From Pseudomonas sp. MWU15-20650 (GTDB lineage: Bacteria > Pseudomonadota > Gammaproteobacteria > Pseudomonadales > Pseudomonadaceae), in NCBI RefSeq assembly GCF_023242475.1, contig NZ_JALJFG010000019.1, forward strand, positions 1 through 64,000: a stretch of 64,000 nt of DNA, in the 5' to 3' direction. The notes beneath the pieces are model-generated. The model was given only the letters and a program-made list of their open reading frames with translations, did not search any database and was not told where the DNA came from. The stretch's first letter is position 1. Every line of letters begins with the position of its first letter. The position numbers were made by a program, and so were the translations under genes. Below, in pieces: positions 1 to 8,805 of this stretch.

Positions 1-97
1 ACTGCTGCGCAGCCCAACGCGGGACAAGCCCGCTCGCCACAGTGATAGTGTTCCTTCTTAACTGACTGGCATTAGGGCAAGCCCCCTTCCACATTTG
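1..97. repeat. REP fragments upstream of hldE
   Basis: Two partial repeats lie before the first gene. Bases 5-40 read GCAGCCCAACGCGG then CAAGCCCGCTCGCCACA, the same family as the doublet at 33427-33568. Bases about 72-95 (GGGCAAGCCCCCTTCCACAT) are a single diverged copy of the common REP seen many times later. No coding sequence is evident before 191. Confidence 0.7.
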
Positions 98-147
98 CCG
101 TGCGATGGATTCGACGTTGCGCCAGTCACAAGCCATCGCAAACCCTG

Positions 148-156
148 TGCTAATAT
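148..156 (+). promoter_or_regulatory. candidate extended -10 promoter of hldE
   Basis: TGC followed by TAATAT (151-156) fits an extended -10 element, with a GC-rich stretch after it and the hldE ATG 35 bases downstream. No good -35 is visible at 17 bases, which is common for extended -10 promoters. This is inference from pattern only. Confidence 0.4.
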
Positions 157-190
157 CGCGCCCCTGTTCATTTTGTATGTGGGTTGCTCC

Positions 191-1615
191 ATGAAGTTGT
201 CCATGCCGCGATTCAATCAAGCCGCTGTCTTGGTGGTCGGCGATGTCATGCTCGACCGTTACTGGCATGGTGGTACCTCACGGATTTCCCCTGAGGCGCC
301 GGTACCGGTGGTCAAGGTCGAGCACATTGAAGACCGTCCAGGTGGCGCTGCCAACGTTGCCCTCAATATTGCCGCCCTCGGCGCCCCTGCCTCCCTGGTG
401 GGTGTGACTGGTGACGACGAAGCTGCCGACAGCCTGGCCAATAGCCTGCGCGGTGCTGGCGTGCGCGCACTGTTCCAGCGCATTGCGCACCAGCCGACCA
501 TCGTCAAGCTGCGGGTCATGAGCCGTCACCAGCAGTTGCTGCGAATCGATTTCGAAGAACCCTTCGCCACCGACGCCCTGGCCCTCGGCAACCAGGTCGA
601 CGCCTTGCTCGAAGGGATCAAGGTGCTGGTGTTGTCCGACTACGGCAAAGGCGCCTTGCAGAACCATCAGGTGTTGATCCAGGCCGCCAAGGCCCGCAAC
701 ATTCCGGTGCTGGCCGACCCCAAGGGCAAGGACTTCTCGATTTATCGAGGCGCCAGCCTGCTGACACCAAACCTCAGCGAGTTCGAAACCATCGTCGGCG
801 GTTGCGTCGATGAGCACGAGCTGGTGAGCAAGGGTGCGGCACTGATGACCGATCTCGATTTGGGCGCCTTGCTGGTGACCCGTGGCGAGCATGGCATGAC
901 CTTGTTGCGCCCGGGCCACCCGGCCATGCACTTGCCGGCGCGTGCCCGTGAAGTGTTTGACGTCACCGGCGCCGGCGATACGGTGATTTCCACCCTGGCA
1001 GCCTCCATTGCCGCCGGTGAAGAACTGCCTCACGCCGTGGCGCTGGCCAACCTGGCGGCGGGCATTGTGGTCGGTAAGCTGGGCACCGCTGCCATCAGTG
1101 CACCGGAATTGCGCCGTGCGATCCAGCGCTCCGAAGGTTCGGAGCGCGGCGTGCTGAGCCTCGAGCAATTGCTGCTGGCGATTGACGATGCGCGGGCCCA
1201 CAACGAAAGCATTGTGTTTACCAACGGCTGCTTCGACATCCTGCACGCCGGTCATGTGACTTATCTGGAGCAGGCACGTGCCCAAGGCGATCGCCTGATC
1301 GTGGCGGTCAACGATGACGCGTCGGTCAGCCGCTTGAAAGGCCCGGGTCGTCCGATCAACAGTGTTGACCGGCGCATGGCGGTTCTGGCGGGGCTGGGCG
1401 CAGTGGACTGGGTGATCAGCTTTTCTGAGGGAACCCCGGAAAACCTGCTGGCCCAGGTCAAGCCGGACGTGCTGGTCAAGGGCGGTGACTATTCCGTCGA
1501 CCAGGTGGTCGGTGCGGATATCGTCAGTGCCTACGGCGGCACGGTCAAAGTGCTGGGGCTGGTCGAGAACAGCTCGACCACCGCTATCGTTGAAAAGATC
1601 CGTAATAACGAGTGA
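191..1615 (+). CDS. hldE: bifunctional heptose-7-phosphate kinase / heptose-1-phosphate adenylyltransferase
   Basis: HldE makes ADP-heptose for the LPS inner core: it phosphorylates D-glycero-beta-D-manno-heptose 7-phosphate at C1 and later adds AMP to the 1-phosphate. The 474-residue protein shows both halves. The N-terminal PfkB/ribokinase domain (about 1-320) ends with the anion-hole motif DVTGAGDT. The C-terminal nucleotidyltransferase domain (about 340-474) has TNGCFDILHAGH with the HxGH signature. I chose the ATG at 191 rather than the in-frame codon at 95 because MKLSMPRFNQAAVLVVGDVMLDRYW is the usual family N-terminus in spirit and the longer version adds unconserved residues. The gene stands alone and converges on the reverse-strand operon that follows. 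waaA, another inner-core gene, lies 4.5 kb downstream. Confidence 0.96.
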   Translation: MKLSMPRFNQAAVLVVGDVMLDRYWHGGTSRISPEAPVPVVKVEHIEDRPGGAANVALNIAALGAPASLVGVTGDDEAADSLANSLRGAGVRALFQRIAHQPTIVKLRVMSRHQQLLRIDFEEPFATDALALGNQVDALLEGIKVLVLSDYGKGALQNHQVLIQAAKARNIPVLADPKGKDFSIYRGASLLTPNLSEFETIVGGCVDEHELVSKGAALMTDLDLGALLVTRGEHGMTLLRPGHPAMHLPARAREVFDVTGAGDTVISTLAASIAAGEELPHAVALANLAAGIVVGKLGTAAISAPELRRAIQRSEGSERGVLSLEQLLLAIDDARAHNESIVFTNGCFDILHAGHVTYLEQARAQGDRLIVAVNDDASVSRLKGPGRPINSVDRRMAVLAGLGAVDWVISFSEGTPENLLAQVKPDVLVKGGDYSVDQVVGADIVSAYGGTVKVLGLVENSSTTAIVEKIRNNE

Positions 1616-1630
1616 TGTACATCACCGTCA

Positions 1631-1650
1631 GGGGCGAGCGTACTCGCCCC
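1631..1650. terminator. hairpin between hldE and the convergent unknown gene
   Basis: GGGGCGAG CGTA CTCGCCCC forms a perfect 8-bp stem with a 4-base loop, 15 bases after the hldE stop. A run of seven T starts only about 11 bases after the stem, inside the last codons of the convergent gene, so intrinsic termination is possible but not textbook. Confidence 0.4.
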
Positions 1651-2615
1651 TAACGGCTGGTTTTTTTCGGCACGATCTTGCTTAGCATCTGCCGCGCTTT
1701 CCCAGTCAAACGCGTCAGTTTCGACTCCTTTTCCGGTTCGGCCAGGCCCTGCTGCCGGAGCCAATCCTTCCAGCGAATCCGCTCATCGCGTACCAGCCAG
1801 CCCTCCTGCTGGGCGAAGCTTTCCGCCAGGTACAGGCCGCGTGTACTGGCCGGGTAGAGCTGATCTTTCTTGACGGTATACAGCTCGGCCAGTGGTTCGC
1901 CGTCTTTGAGCGGCATCAGGTACAGGTCCGGGCGCTGGCGATCCAGGCGAGCTACCAATTGATCACCTTCCAGGCGCTCATCCACATGAAACAGGCTGAG
2001 CGACTTGGCCTCCTTCGGCACTTCCAGGCGCAAGTCATAAATCAGCTGCAGCGATGCCGTCGGCAGGTGCACATAGGCCCGTGGACGCTCGATCAACTGC
2101 GTGGTTGCACAGCGCACCGGGCGAGCGGCGCCGGACAAGGGGCTCAGGCGAAATGGCAGGGCTTCGCGATAATGCAGGGCTGAAGAGTAGGGGGCTGGCA
2201 GCCACGTGTCATTGAAGCGTCCGCCGAGCCAGCCTTCGGGTGTTTCGAGCAAGCATTCTTCGGCAATTTCCTGGATGGCGGTATGCAGCGGCAAGTTCAA
2301 CTCATGGGCCGGGACATAGCCGGAGATCAGCTTGAGCACCACATCGCCACGGTCCTGGCGGCGTTGGCGCACCAGTACCCAGTAATCCTTGTTTTGCCAG
2401 TGCAGGGTCAGGCGCACCGAGACGCCGAGGTTCGCCAGTTCCAGGGCGAAGCGCTCGGCGTCCGGCACCTCTACCGGCTTGCGCCGTTGCAGGGTCTGGG
2501 CGAAGTTGAGCGGCATGCCGACGCTCTGGTAACTCAGGCCCTCGGGGGTGGCTTCGACGTGCAGTGGCAGTGTTTTGAAGTTGCTGGGGTTTTTTCTAAT
2601 GAGCGTTCGCGGCAT
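1650..2615 (-). CDS. conserved Pseudomonas protein of unknown function
   Basis: A 321-residue soluble protein I cannot place in a characterised family. I see no signal peptide, membrane segment or P-loop, so any ABC-ATPase style name would not be supported. The C-terminus is basic (RLTGKARQMLSKIVPKKTSR). I chose the ATG at 2615 over the upstream one at 2657 because AAGGAG sits a proper distance before it and the 14 extra residues overlap the previous gene's stop. It is the third gene of a reverse-strand operon after the FAD oxidoreductase and the aldo/keto reductase, 41 bases behind the latter, so it may act in the same unknown redox process. Confidence 0.8.
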   Translation of the reverse strand: MPRTLIRKNPSNFKTLPLHVEATPEGLSYQSVGMPLNFAQTLQRRKPVEVPDAERFALELANLGVSVRLTLHWQNKDYWVLVRQRRQDRGDVVLKLISGYVPAHELNLPLHTAIQEIAEECLLETPEGWLGGRFNDTWLPAPYSSALHYREALPFRLSPLSGAARPVRCATTQLIERPRAYVHLPTASLQLIYDLRLEVPKEAKSLSLFHVDERLEGDQLVARLDRQRPDLYLMPLKDGEPLAELYTVKKDQLYPASTRGLYLAESFAQQEGWLVRDERIRWKDWLRQQGLAEPEKESKLTRLTGKARQMLSKIVPKKTSR

Positions 2616-2656
2616 GTCGGCTCCTTCTTGCGACGGGGTCGGCCGCGTCGGCGGCA

Positions 2657-3469
2657 TCAGAGTTGACGAATGACCCGGGCAGCGGTCGCCACGTTATGGG
2701 CCAGGTGCAGCGGATTAATGGTCCCGACAATAGCACTGGCGACGCCCGTTTGCGCAAACAACAACATGAAACTGGCATGAATTGGATCCATTCCTGGCTC
2801 CAGGCAAACGTGACCACTGGCCAGGGCTTTTTTCACCAGGACGCCCTTGCCATGGGCTGCGGCGTAATCAATCACGGCTTTCTCAGCCTGTTCGTTCAGA
2901 TTGTAGGTGACCATCGCGCAATCACCCTGTTCCAGAGCCTTTACGCCGCCTTCGACGGTTTTGCCGGAGAAGCCGAAACCGCGAATCTTGCCCTCTTTTT
3001 TCAGCGCTGCCAGGGTCTGGTACACCTCGCAATCGTTGAGGATATGCATGTCGTTGCCATCGGAATGCACCAGCACCAGATCGATGAAATCCGTTTCCAA
3101 TCGTTTCAGGCTACGTTCGATCGACATTCGCGTATGGGCCGCGCTGAAATCGTGATGGGACACGCCTTCGGCAAACTCCTCGCCGACCTTGCTGACGATG
3201 ACCCAGTCCTTGCGCTGGCCACGCAGCAGGGGGCCCAGGCGCTCTTCGCTGCGGCCATAGGCTGGGGCGGTGTCGATCAGGTTGATGCCCAATTCGCGGG
3301 CCTGGCGCAGTAGCATCCGCGCCGCGTCGTCATCGGGGATCTGGAAGCCGCTGGGGTATTTAACCCCCTGATCGCGACCCAGCTTGACGGTACCCAGGCC
3401 CAGTGGCGACACCAGCAGGCCGGTGCTGCCCAGGGGGCGGTGCAGGTCGTGCAGGGTGGGCAGGCTCAT
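2657..3469 (-). CDS. aldo/keto reductase
   Basis: A 270-residue member of the NAD(P)H-dependent aldo/keto reductase superfamily, predicted cytosolic. The catalytic tetrad can be seen in order: Asp and Tyr in NLIDTAPAYGRSEERLG, Lys in WVIVSKVG and His in LVLVHSDG. The length is slightly short for the family (usually 290-330), which is typical of the compact bacterial type. Its ATG overlaps the stop of the upstream FAD oxidoreductase gene by four bases (ATGA), so the two are probably translationally coupled and may work on the same or successive substrates. The substrate cannot be told from the sequence. Confidence 0.9.
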   Translation of the reverse strand: MSLPTLHDLHRPLGSTGLLVSPLGLGTVKLGRDQGVKYPSGFQIPDDDAARMLLRQARELGINLIDTAPAYGRSEERLGPLLRGQRKDWVIVSKVGEEFAEGVSHHDFSAAHTRMSIERSLKRLETDFIDLVLVHSDGNDMHILNDCEVYQTLAALKKEGKIRGFGFSGKTVEGGVKALEQGDCAMVTYNLNEQAEKAVIDYAAAHGKGVLVKKALASGHVCLEPGMDPIHASFMLLFAQTGVASAIVGTINPLHLAHNVATAARVIRQL

Positions 3470-4641
3470 GGTAACAATTGCTCCCAGGCGGGTTGACCGA
3501 TTGCCGGTCTTGGCAGGTCGGGCAGAGGTGCCGTTGCGCTTGGGTGGATGCCGTCGCGTTCCAGGGCGCTGAGCACGCGGTCAGCGAAGTCGGGCGCCAA
3601 CGCCAGTTTGGTCGGCCAGCCCACCAACAGGCGGCCGTGTTCGGCGAGGAAGGCGTTGTCGGGGCGGCTCAGGCCCGATTGCAGCGGCTCGGCACGGTCT
3701 ACCCGCAGAGTGGCCCACTGGGTCTGGTTCATGTCGATCCATGGCAGCAGTTGCGCCAGCTCTTTTTCAGCGGTGGCGATTTGTTCTTGCGGTGTGCGCG
3801 CGACGCCGTCCGCCTCGGCGATATCGCCGCCTATGTACCACACCCAATTGTCGTCGGCAGCCGGGTGGGTGGTAATGGTGAGGCGAGGCTTGGTGCCGCC
3901 GCCCAGGCAATGGGCGTACAGCGGCTTCAAGCCCGGGCCTTTGGCGATGATCATATGCAGCGGGCGCTTTTGCATGGCCGGCTGGCTCAGGCCCAGGGTC
4001 GCCAGTACGTCAGCGGTGCCGCCGCCGGCACTCAATACAATGCGCTGCGCGCGGATCTCGCGGCCGTCGACCTTCAAGCCCACCAGGGCGTCGCCTTCCA
4101 GCAGCGGTTCAATGTGTTGCCCCGCGAGCAAGCCATCACCCGCCAGCTGTGCGAGGCGTTCGATCAGGCTTGGCACATCGACCACCAGTTCCGCCAAGCG
4201 ATAGACCTTGCCTTTGAAACGGCGGTCTTGCAGGGCCAGGGGCAATTCGTCGCCTTTGACCTGATCGACGCGGCCACGCACGGCCTTGCTGGCGAAGAAG
4301 CTGGTGAGGTTGCCGGCGATCGTGCCGGGGGACCACAGGTAATGGGCTTCGGAGAGCAAGCGCACGCCGGACAGATCCAGCTCGCCGTTACCCGCCAGCG
4401 CTTCGCGCCAGCGACGCGGCATATCGGCAATCGCTTCGGACGCGCCGGTGAGGGCGCCGTGAAGGGCGTATTTTGCACCGCCGTGAATGATCCCTTGGGA
4501 CTTCACGCTTTGCCCGCCGCCCAAGGTGGCGCTTTCCACCAGTACGGTGGAAAACCCCTGGCGGCGCAGGCGTGCATTGAGCCAGAGCCCGGCAACCCCG
4601 GCGCCGACAATCAGAACGTCGGTGGAAATAACGGATGGCAT
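3466..4641 (-). CDS. FAD-dependent oxidoreductase (DAO family)
   Basis: A 391-residue flavoprotein of the glycine/D-amino-acid oxidase (DAO) type. The N-terminal Rossmann dinucleotide motif VLIVGAGVAGLWLNARL is followed by the acidic ribose-binding Glu in VLVES, and a C-terminal GWPTKLALAPDFADR segment completes the FAD-binding fold. No membrane segment is seen. I chose the ATG at 4641 because GAGGT lies just upstream and the protein then starts right before the GxGxxG motif; the longer form from 4671 adds ten residues without an RBS. It is the first gene of a three-gene reverse-strand operon with an aldo/keto reductase (four-base overlap) and an unknown protein. The substrate is unknown. Confidence 0.9.
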   Translation of the reverse strand: MPSVISTDVLIVGAGVAGLWLNARLRRQGFSTVLVESATLGGGQSVKSQGIIHGGAKYALHGALTGASEAIADMPRRWREALAGNGELDLSGVRLLSEAHYLWSPGTIAGNLTSFFASKAVRGRVDQVKGDELPLALQDRRFKGKVYRLAELVVDVPSLIERLAQLAGDGLLAGQHIEPLLEGDALVGLKVDGREIRAQRIVLSAGGGTADVLATLGLSQPAMQKRPLHMIIAKGPGLKPLYAHCLGGGTKPRLTITTHPAADDNWVWYIGGDIAEADGVARTPQEQIATAEKELAQLLPWIDMNQTQWATLRVDRAEPLQSGLSRPDNAFLAEHGRLLVGWPTKLALAPDFADRVLSALERDGIHPSATAPLPDLPRPAIGQPAWEQLLP

Positions 4642-4744
4642 CGGCGACCTCACTTCAAAACAAGGCGCCAAGTATACATTCTCAAGCCATGCATACCGTA
4701 GGCGCTGTCGAGTGAAGCGAGGCGGTTGAGGCTAAAGCGAGCGA

Positions 4745-5080
4745 TCAGTGCCCGACGGTTTTCGAGAACAGCTGAATCACGACCACGCCCAGGACAATCA
4801 GGCCCATGCCCAGCATCGCCGGGATATCCAGTTTCTGCCCGTAGATAAACAGCGCGGCGACACTGACCATCACGATCCCCAACCCCGCCCAGACCGCATA
4901 AGCCACGCCCACCGGCACGGTGCGCACCACCAGTGTGAGCATCCAGAACGCTACGCCATAACCCACAATCATCAGCAGCAGCGGGATCGGCGTGCTCAAG
5001 CCCTTGACGGCTTTCATGGAAACGGTCGCGACCACTTCTGAGCAGATGGCAACGGCCAGGTAGAGGTAGGCGGCATTCAT
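4745..5080 (-). CDS. small multidrug resistance (SMR) efflux protein, EmrE type
   Basis: A 111-residue inner-membrane protein with four hydrophobic segments, the size and pattern of the SMR family, which exports cationic toxic compounds in exchange for protons as an antiparallel dimer. The membrane-embedded Glu (residue 15, in AICSEVVATVSMKA) matches Glu14 of EmrE, and the conserved TM3 stretch GVAYAVWAGLGIV is present. I chose the ATG at 5080, which has GAGG upstream, over the one at 5122. The gene is divergent from a LysR-type regulator with a LysR-like box between them, so that regulator probably controls it. A guanidinium exporter role is less likely given the EmrE-like TM3, but it cannot be excluded. 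Confidence 0.93.
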   Translation of the reverse strand: MNAAYLYLAVAICSEVVATVSMKAVKGLSTPIPLLLMIVGYGVAFWMLTLVVRTVPVGVAYAVWAGLGIVMVSVAALFIYGQKLDIPAMLGMGLIVLGVVVIQLFSKTVGH

Positions 5081-5142
5081 GGGGTAATCCTCGGTGTGTT
5101 GCGTGCTTGGTAAGGTCGGCATTCTAACGCTTCGAGAGATGA

Positions 5143-5161
5143 GATAAAGTCATTACCTATC
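5143..5161. promoter_or_regulatory. candidate LysR-type operator
   Basis: GATA-N11-TATC (arms 5143-5146 and 5158-5161) is an inverted repeat with the T-N11-A spacing of LysR-type regulator boxes. It lies in the 103-base gap between the divergent SMR and LysR genes, where an autoregulatory site is expected. Binding is inferred. Confidence 0.5.
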
Positions 5162-5183
5162 CGAATTAAAGATGGGTTGGGCC

Positions 5184-6074
5184 ATGAGCGTGCAGTGGAA
5201 TCTGGAACAGATGCGCCTGTTTGTCAGCGTCGCCGAGCAGCGTTCCTTTTCGGCGGTGGCGCGCGACCAGCGCAAGGCGCAATCGGCGGTAAGCAATGGC
5301 ATTGCTTTGCTGGAAGCGGACCTGGGGCTGTGCCTGTTCGAGCGCAGCAGTGGCCGTCAGCCGCGCTTGACCGAGGCCGGCGGCGTATTGCTGGAGGAAG
5401 CGCGTGAAGTGCTGCGCCAGTGTGAGCGGCTCAATGGTCGGGCGCTGTCCTTGACCCGTGGCGAGGAAGCCTGCCTGCGCCTGGCTCAGGATGAGGCGAT
5501 GCTGTTCCAGCCGGTGCTCGATAGTCTCGAGGCGTTGGCGGTGCAATACCCGCTCTTGGAGGTGCAGCTGTCCAGTGCCGCCCAAGGCGATGTGGCGCGC
5601 AAGTTGGTGGAGCGCAAGGCTGACCTGGGGTTGTTGTTCTACCACGACCAAATTCCCGAGGCCCTTGAGCGACGGGTGGTGGGGCGCGTGGAAATGGTCA
5701 CGGTGTGCGGTGTGAATCACCCGTTGGCCAAGGAAAAGTATGTGACGTGCCAGCATCTGGCACAGTTTCGCCAGTTGCTGATGTCGACCCAGACCAGCGT
5801 CTATCCTGGCAGCGAAGCGGCGAGCCCGCTGGTGTGGCGCGCCGACAGCTTCTACGTATTGGCCGAATGGGTGATGAGTGGCCTGGGCTGGGCCTGGCTG
5901 CCTCGGCATATCGTGCAATACCCGACCTATCAGCAACAAATGGTCGAATTGGTCAGCGAATGGACACCGCCGGCCCTGGTGGTGGAGTTGGTGTGGCGTC
6001 GCGATGAACACCTGGGGCCCGCGGCCCGCTTCCTGGCCAAACGTTTTGCCGAGTGCTTGCAGGCGATCGACTGA
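5184..6074 (+). CDS. LysR-type transcriptional regulator
   Basis: A 296-residue LysR-family regulator. The N-terminal winged helix-turn-helix is plain in MRLFVSVAEQRSFSAVARDQ and the following SAVSNGIALLEADLGLCLFER; an effector-binding domain follows from about residue 90. The length is normal for the family. Two starts are possible, 5172 and 5184, four codons apart, and neither has a strong ribosome-binding site; I prefer 5184 because the N-terminus MSVQWNLEQM is closest to the usual form. It is divergent from the SMR efflux gene, with a candidate operator between them, which suggests it senses a compound handled by that pump. The waaA start lies 23 bases after its stop. Confidence 0.93.
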   Translation: MSVQWNLEQMRLFVSVAEQRSFSAVARDQRKAQSAVSNGIALLEADLGLCLFERSSGRQPRLTEAGGVLLEEAREVLRQCERLNGRALSLTRGEEACLRLAQDEAMLFQPVLDSLEALAVQYPLLEVQLSSAAQGDVARKLVERKADLGLLFYHDQIPEALERRVVGRVEMVTVCGVNHPLAKEKYVTCQHLAQFRQLLMSTQTSVYPGSEAASPLVWRADSFYVLAEWVMSGLGWAWLPRHIVQYPTYQQQMVELVSEWTPPALVVELVWRRDEHLGPAARFLAKRFAECLQAID

Positions 6075-6097
6075 AAAAGCCGATAAACTCCGCCGCC

Positions 6098-7372
6098 ATG
6101 AATAGAACTCTCTACAGCTGTCTGTTTTACCTGGTGCTACCGTTGGTGGCCTTGCGTCTGTGGCTGCGTGCACGCAAGGCGCCGGCCTATGCCAAGCGTG
6201 TGGGCGAGCGGTTTTCCTATGGCTTGCCGGTGGTCCAGCCGGGTGGGATCTGGGTGCACGCCGTGTCGGTGGGCGAAAGTATTGCGGCGGCGCCGATGAT
6301 CCGTGGCCTGTTGGAACGTTATCCACAGTTGCCGATGACCGTCACCTGCATGACGCCCACCGGTTCCGAGCGTATCCAGGCATTGTTTGCCAACGAGCCG
6401 CGCATCCAGCACTGCTACCTGCCATACGACTTGCCCTGCGCCGCCAAGCGTTTTCTCGATCGTGTGCAACCCAAGCTGGCCGTGATCATGGAAACCGAGT
6501 TGTGGCCCAACCACATCCATGCCTGCGCCCAGCGCGGCATTCCAGTGGCACTGGCGAATGCGCGGCTGTCGGCGCGTTCGGCCAAGGGCTATGCGCGCTT
6601 TGCCAAGTTGACTGCGCCGATGCTTGCGCAAATGAGCCTGTTCGCGGTGCAAACGCAAGCCGAAGCCCAGCGTTTTCTGAGCCTGGGCGCACGGCCGGAA
6701 ACCGTCGAAGTCACCGGCTCGATCAAGTTCGACCTGACCATCGATCCTCAACTGCCGTCGCGCGCCGCCGCCTTGCGCGAGCAATGGGGCGCCAGCGAAC
6801 GCCCGGTGTGGATCGCGGCCAGCACTCACGAAGGCGAAGATGAGGTCGTGCTGGCGGCCCATCGCCAACTGCTTGCCAGCTACCCCAACGCGCTGCTGAT
6901 TCTGGTGCCGCGGCATCAGGAACGCTTCGGCCCGACATTTGAGCGCTGCGTGCAGCAAGGCTTTGCCACGGTACGTCGTTCCAGTGGCGAGCCCGTCACC
7001 GCGCAAACCTCAGTGTTGCTCGGCGACACCATGGGCGAGTTACTGTTTCTCTATGCCTTGGCCGACAGCGCCTTTGTCGGCGGCAGCCTGGTACCGACCG
7101 GCGGGCACAATCCATTGGAGCCGGCAGCGTTGGGTAAGCCGGTGATCATGGGGCCGCATTTGTTCAACTTCCTCGAAATCACCACGATGATGCGCGATGC
7201 CGGGGCGTTGCGAGAGGTGGATGATGCAGAAGGGCTGGCCGAGGCGGTGCGGCAGTTGTTCGAGTTGCCCCAGGATGCGCGCAGGATGGCAGAGGCGGGG
7301 CTTGCGGTGATGCAGGCCAACCAGGGCGCGTTGCAGCGCTTGCTGGATGGCCTGGGTCGTTTGATTCAATAG
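6098..7372 (+). CDS. waaA: 3-deoxy-D-manno-octulosonic acid transferase (Kdo transferase)
   Basis: WaaA (KdtA) adds Kdo residues to the lipid IVA precursor on the cytoplasmic face of the inner membrane, an essential LPS step. The protein is 424 residues, the same size as the E. coli enzyme (425). It starts with a hydrophobic anchor (YSCLFYLVLPLVALRLWL), followed by GGIWVHAVSVGES, then VIMETELWPN with the catalytic-region Glu, NARLSARS, and the GT-B C-terminal motif GGSLVPTGGHNPLEPA. I chose the ATG at 6098 because the protein then begins directly at the anchor, as in the family; the ORF extends upstream into the LysR gene. It converges with the TolC-like gene, overlapping it by seven bases. 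Confidence 0.96.
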   Translation: MNRTLYSCLFYLVLPLVALRLWLRARKAPAYAKRVGERFSYGLPVVQPGGIWVHAVSVGESIAAAPMIRGLLERYPQLPMTVTCMTPTGSERIQALFANEPRIQHCYLPYDLPCAAKRFLDRVQPKLAVIMETELWPNHIHACAQRGIPVALANARLSARSAKGYARFAKLTAPMLAQMSLFAVQTQAEAQRFLSLGARPETVEVTGSIKFDLTIDPQLPSRAAALREQWGASERPVWIAASTHEGEDEVVLAAHRQLLASYPNALLILVPRHQERFGPTFERCVQQGFATVRRSSGEPVTAQTSVLLGDTMGELLFLYALADSAFVGGSLVPTGGHNPLEPAALGKPVIMGPHLFNFLEITTMMRDAGALREVDDAEGLAEAVRQLFELPQDARRMAEAGLAVMQANQGALQRLLDGLGRLIQ

Positions 7373-8805
7373 CCCGGGCGGGCTTTCAGCTGTTCGGCGG
7401 CGGCTTTGGCCAGGTCCGGTGGCAGGAAGTCCTTGTCCGGGTTGTAGTCAGCCTTGAGGTAGCGCGTCAGGTCTTGCAAGTCCCCTGGGTTCAGCGTGCC
7501 CGCAGCCTGCTTCAAGCGCAGGTTGTCGAGGATGTAGTCGTAGCGGCTGTTGTTATAGCTGCGCACGGACGAGTAGAGCTGGCGCTGTGACTCCAGCACA
7601 TCGACGATATTGCGCGTGCCTACCTGATAGCCGATTTCCGTGGCTTCCACCGCGCTCTGGTTAGAGATGATCGACTGGCGGCGTGCCTGCACCTGTTCCA
7701 CATCGGTGTTCACCGCACGGTGCAGGTTGCGTGTGTTTTCCACCACCTGGCGGCGCAGGCCCTCACGTTGCTGCTCGGTCTGGTCGAGGCGCGAATAGGA
7801 TTCGCGCACCTGCGAACTGGTGAGGCCGCCGCTGTAGATCGGGATGTTCAACTGCAGGCCGATGGTCCTGCGCGATGCGTCACCCCGATAGTCCGGGCCG
7901 AAAGGGTTGGGGTTGCTGGCGCCGAGGGCATCGTTGTCACCCTTCTGGTATTGCGCTACTGCATCCAGGGTCGGCGCGTGGCCAGCCTTGCGTTGTCTGA
8001 GGGTTTCTTCGGCGGCGGTGACTGCATAGTTGCTGGCCAGGAGGTTGAGGTTCTGGCGACCGGCCGTCTCGACCCAGGCCTTGGCGTCGTTAGGTGTCGG
8101 TGGCAGCACCGGCAGCGTGTGGACGATGCCCTGGATCGAGTTGTACTGACGGTTGGTCAGGGTGATCAGTGCTTCGAAGGCGTCGTCTACCTGGCGTTGC
8201 GCGACGATGCGGTTGGCACGTGCGGTGTCGTAGCTGGCCTGGGATTGCAGCACGTCGGTCTTGTCTGACAGGCCGACGTCGAAGCGCTCGTTAGACTGGT
8301 CCAATTGGCGCTTGAACGCGGCTTCTTCGGCCTTGGTCGTGGCCAGGTTGTCCTGGGCCCGCAGTACGCTGAAGTAGTACTCGGCACTTTGCAGGATCAG
8401 GCTCTGCTCGGTGGCGGAGAGCTGCAGCGCAGCTTGTTCATTAACGGCTTCTGCGGCCTGCAACTGAAACCAGCGGTCAGCACGAAACAGCGGCTGGCTC
8501 AGGGTCGCCTGCCAGGAATGTGCATCGCGATTGAGCGTGGCGGCAGGGTGATCAAACTGGTTGCGCACATTATTGGAATCGGCGCCCGCCGACAGGTTTG
8601 GCAGCAGGCCGGCCCGGGCCTGGGGCACTACTTCTTTTTGCGCCCCGTATTGGGCGCGGGCTGCGGCCAGGTCGGCGTTGTTATCCACCGCTTCTTGGTA
8701 GACGCTGACCAGATCGGTTTTGGTCGACAGGGGCGCTTCAGCTGCCCAGACCATTCCGTTGGTTGCACAAGACACGGCAAGCGCCAGTGAAAGTTTGCGC
8801 AGCAT
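7366..8805 (-). CDS. opmH: TolC-family outer membrane channel, OpmH type
   Basis: A 479-residue outer membrane efflux/type I secretion channel of the TolC family. A signal peptide is clear (MLRKLSLALAVSCATNGMVWA, cleavage near residue 21). The rest has the two OEP repeats with long alpha-helical hairpins (about 35-225 and 255-440). I chose the ATG at 8805 because it begins the signal peptide; the ORF extends 15 codons upstream without one. The place between waaA and thiC matches P. aeruginosa opmH (PA4974), the closest TolC counterpart there; this is from memory. TolC-type channels pair with inner-membrane pumps encoded elsewhere, and none lies next to it here. Confidence 0.92.
   Translation of the reverse strand: MLRKLSLALAVSCATNGMVWAAEAPLSTKTDLVSVYQEAVDNNADLAAARAQYGAQKEVVPQARAGLLPNLSAGADSNNVRNQFDHPAATLNRDAHSWQATLSQPLFRADRWFQLQAAEAVNEQAALQLSATEQSLILQSAEYYFSVLRAQDNLATTKAEEAAFKRQLDQSNERFDVGLSDKTDVLQSQASYDTARANRIVAQRQVDDAFEALITLTNRQYNSIQGIVHTLPVLPPTPNDAKAWVETAGRQNLNLLASNYAVTAAEETLRQRKAGHAPTLDAVAQYQKGDNDALGASNPNPFGPDYRGDASRRTIGLQLNIPIYSGGLTSSQVRESYSRLDQTEQQREGLRRQVVENTRNLHRAVNTDVEQVQARRQSIISNQSAVEATEIGYQVGTRNIVDVLESQRQLYSSVRSYNNSRYDYILDNLRLKQAAGTLNPGDLQDLTRYLKADYNPDKDFLPPDLAKAAAEQLKARPGY

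Noticed and set aside
1650..2615. ABC transporter ATPase identity for the unknown protein
   Set aside because: No Walker A, Walker B or LSGGQ signature can be seen.
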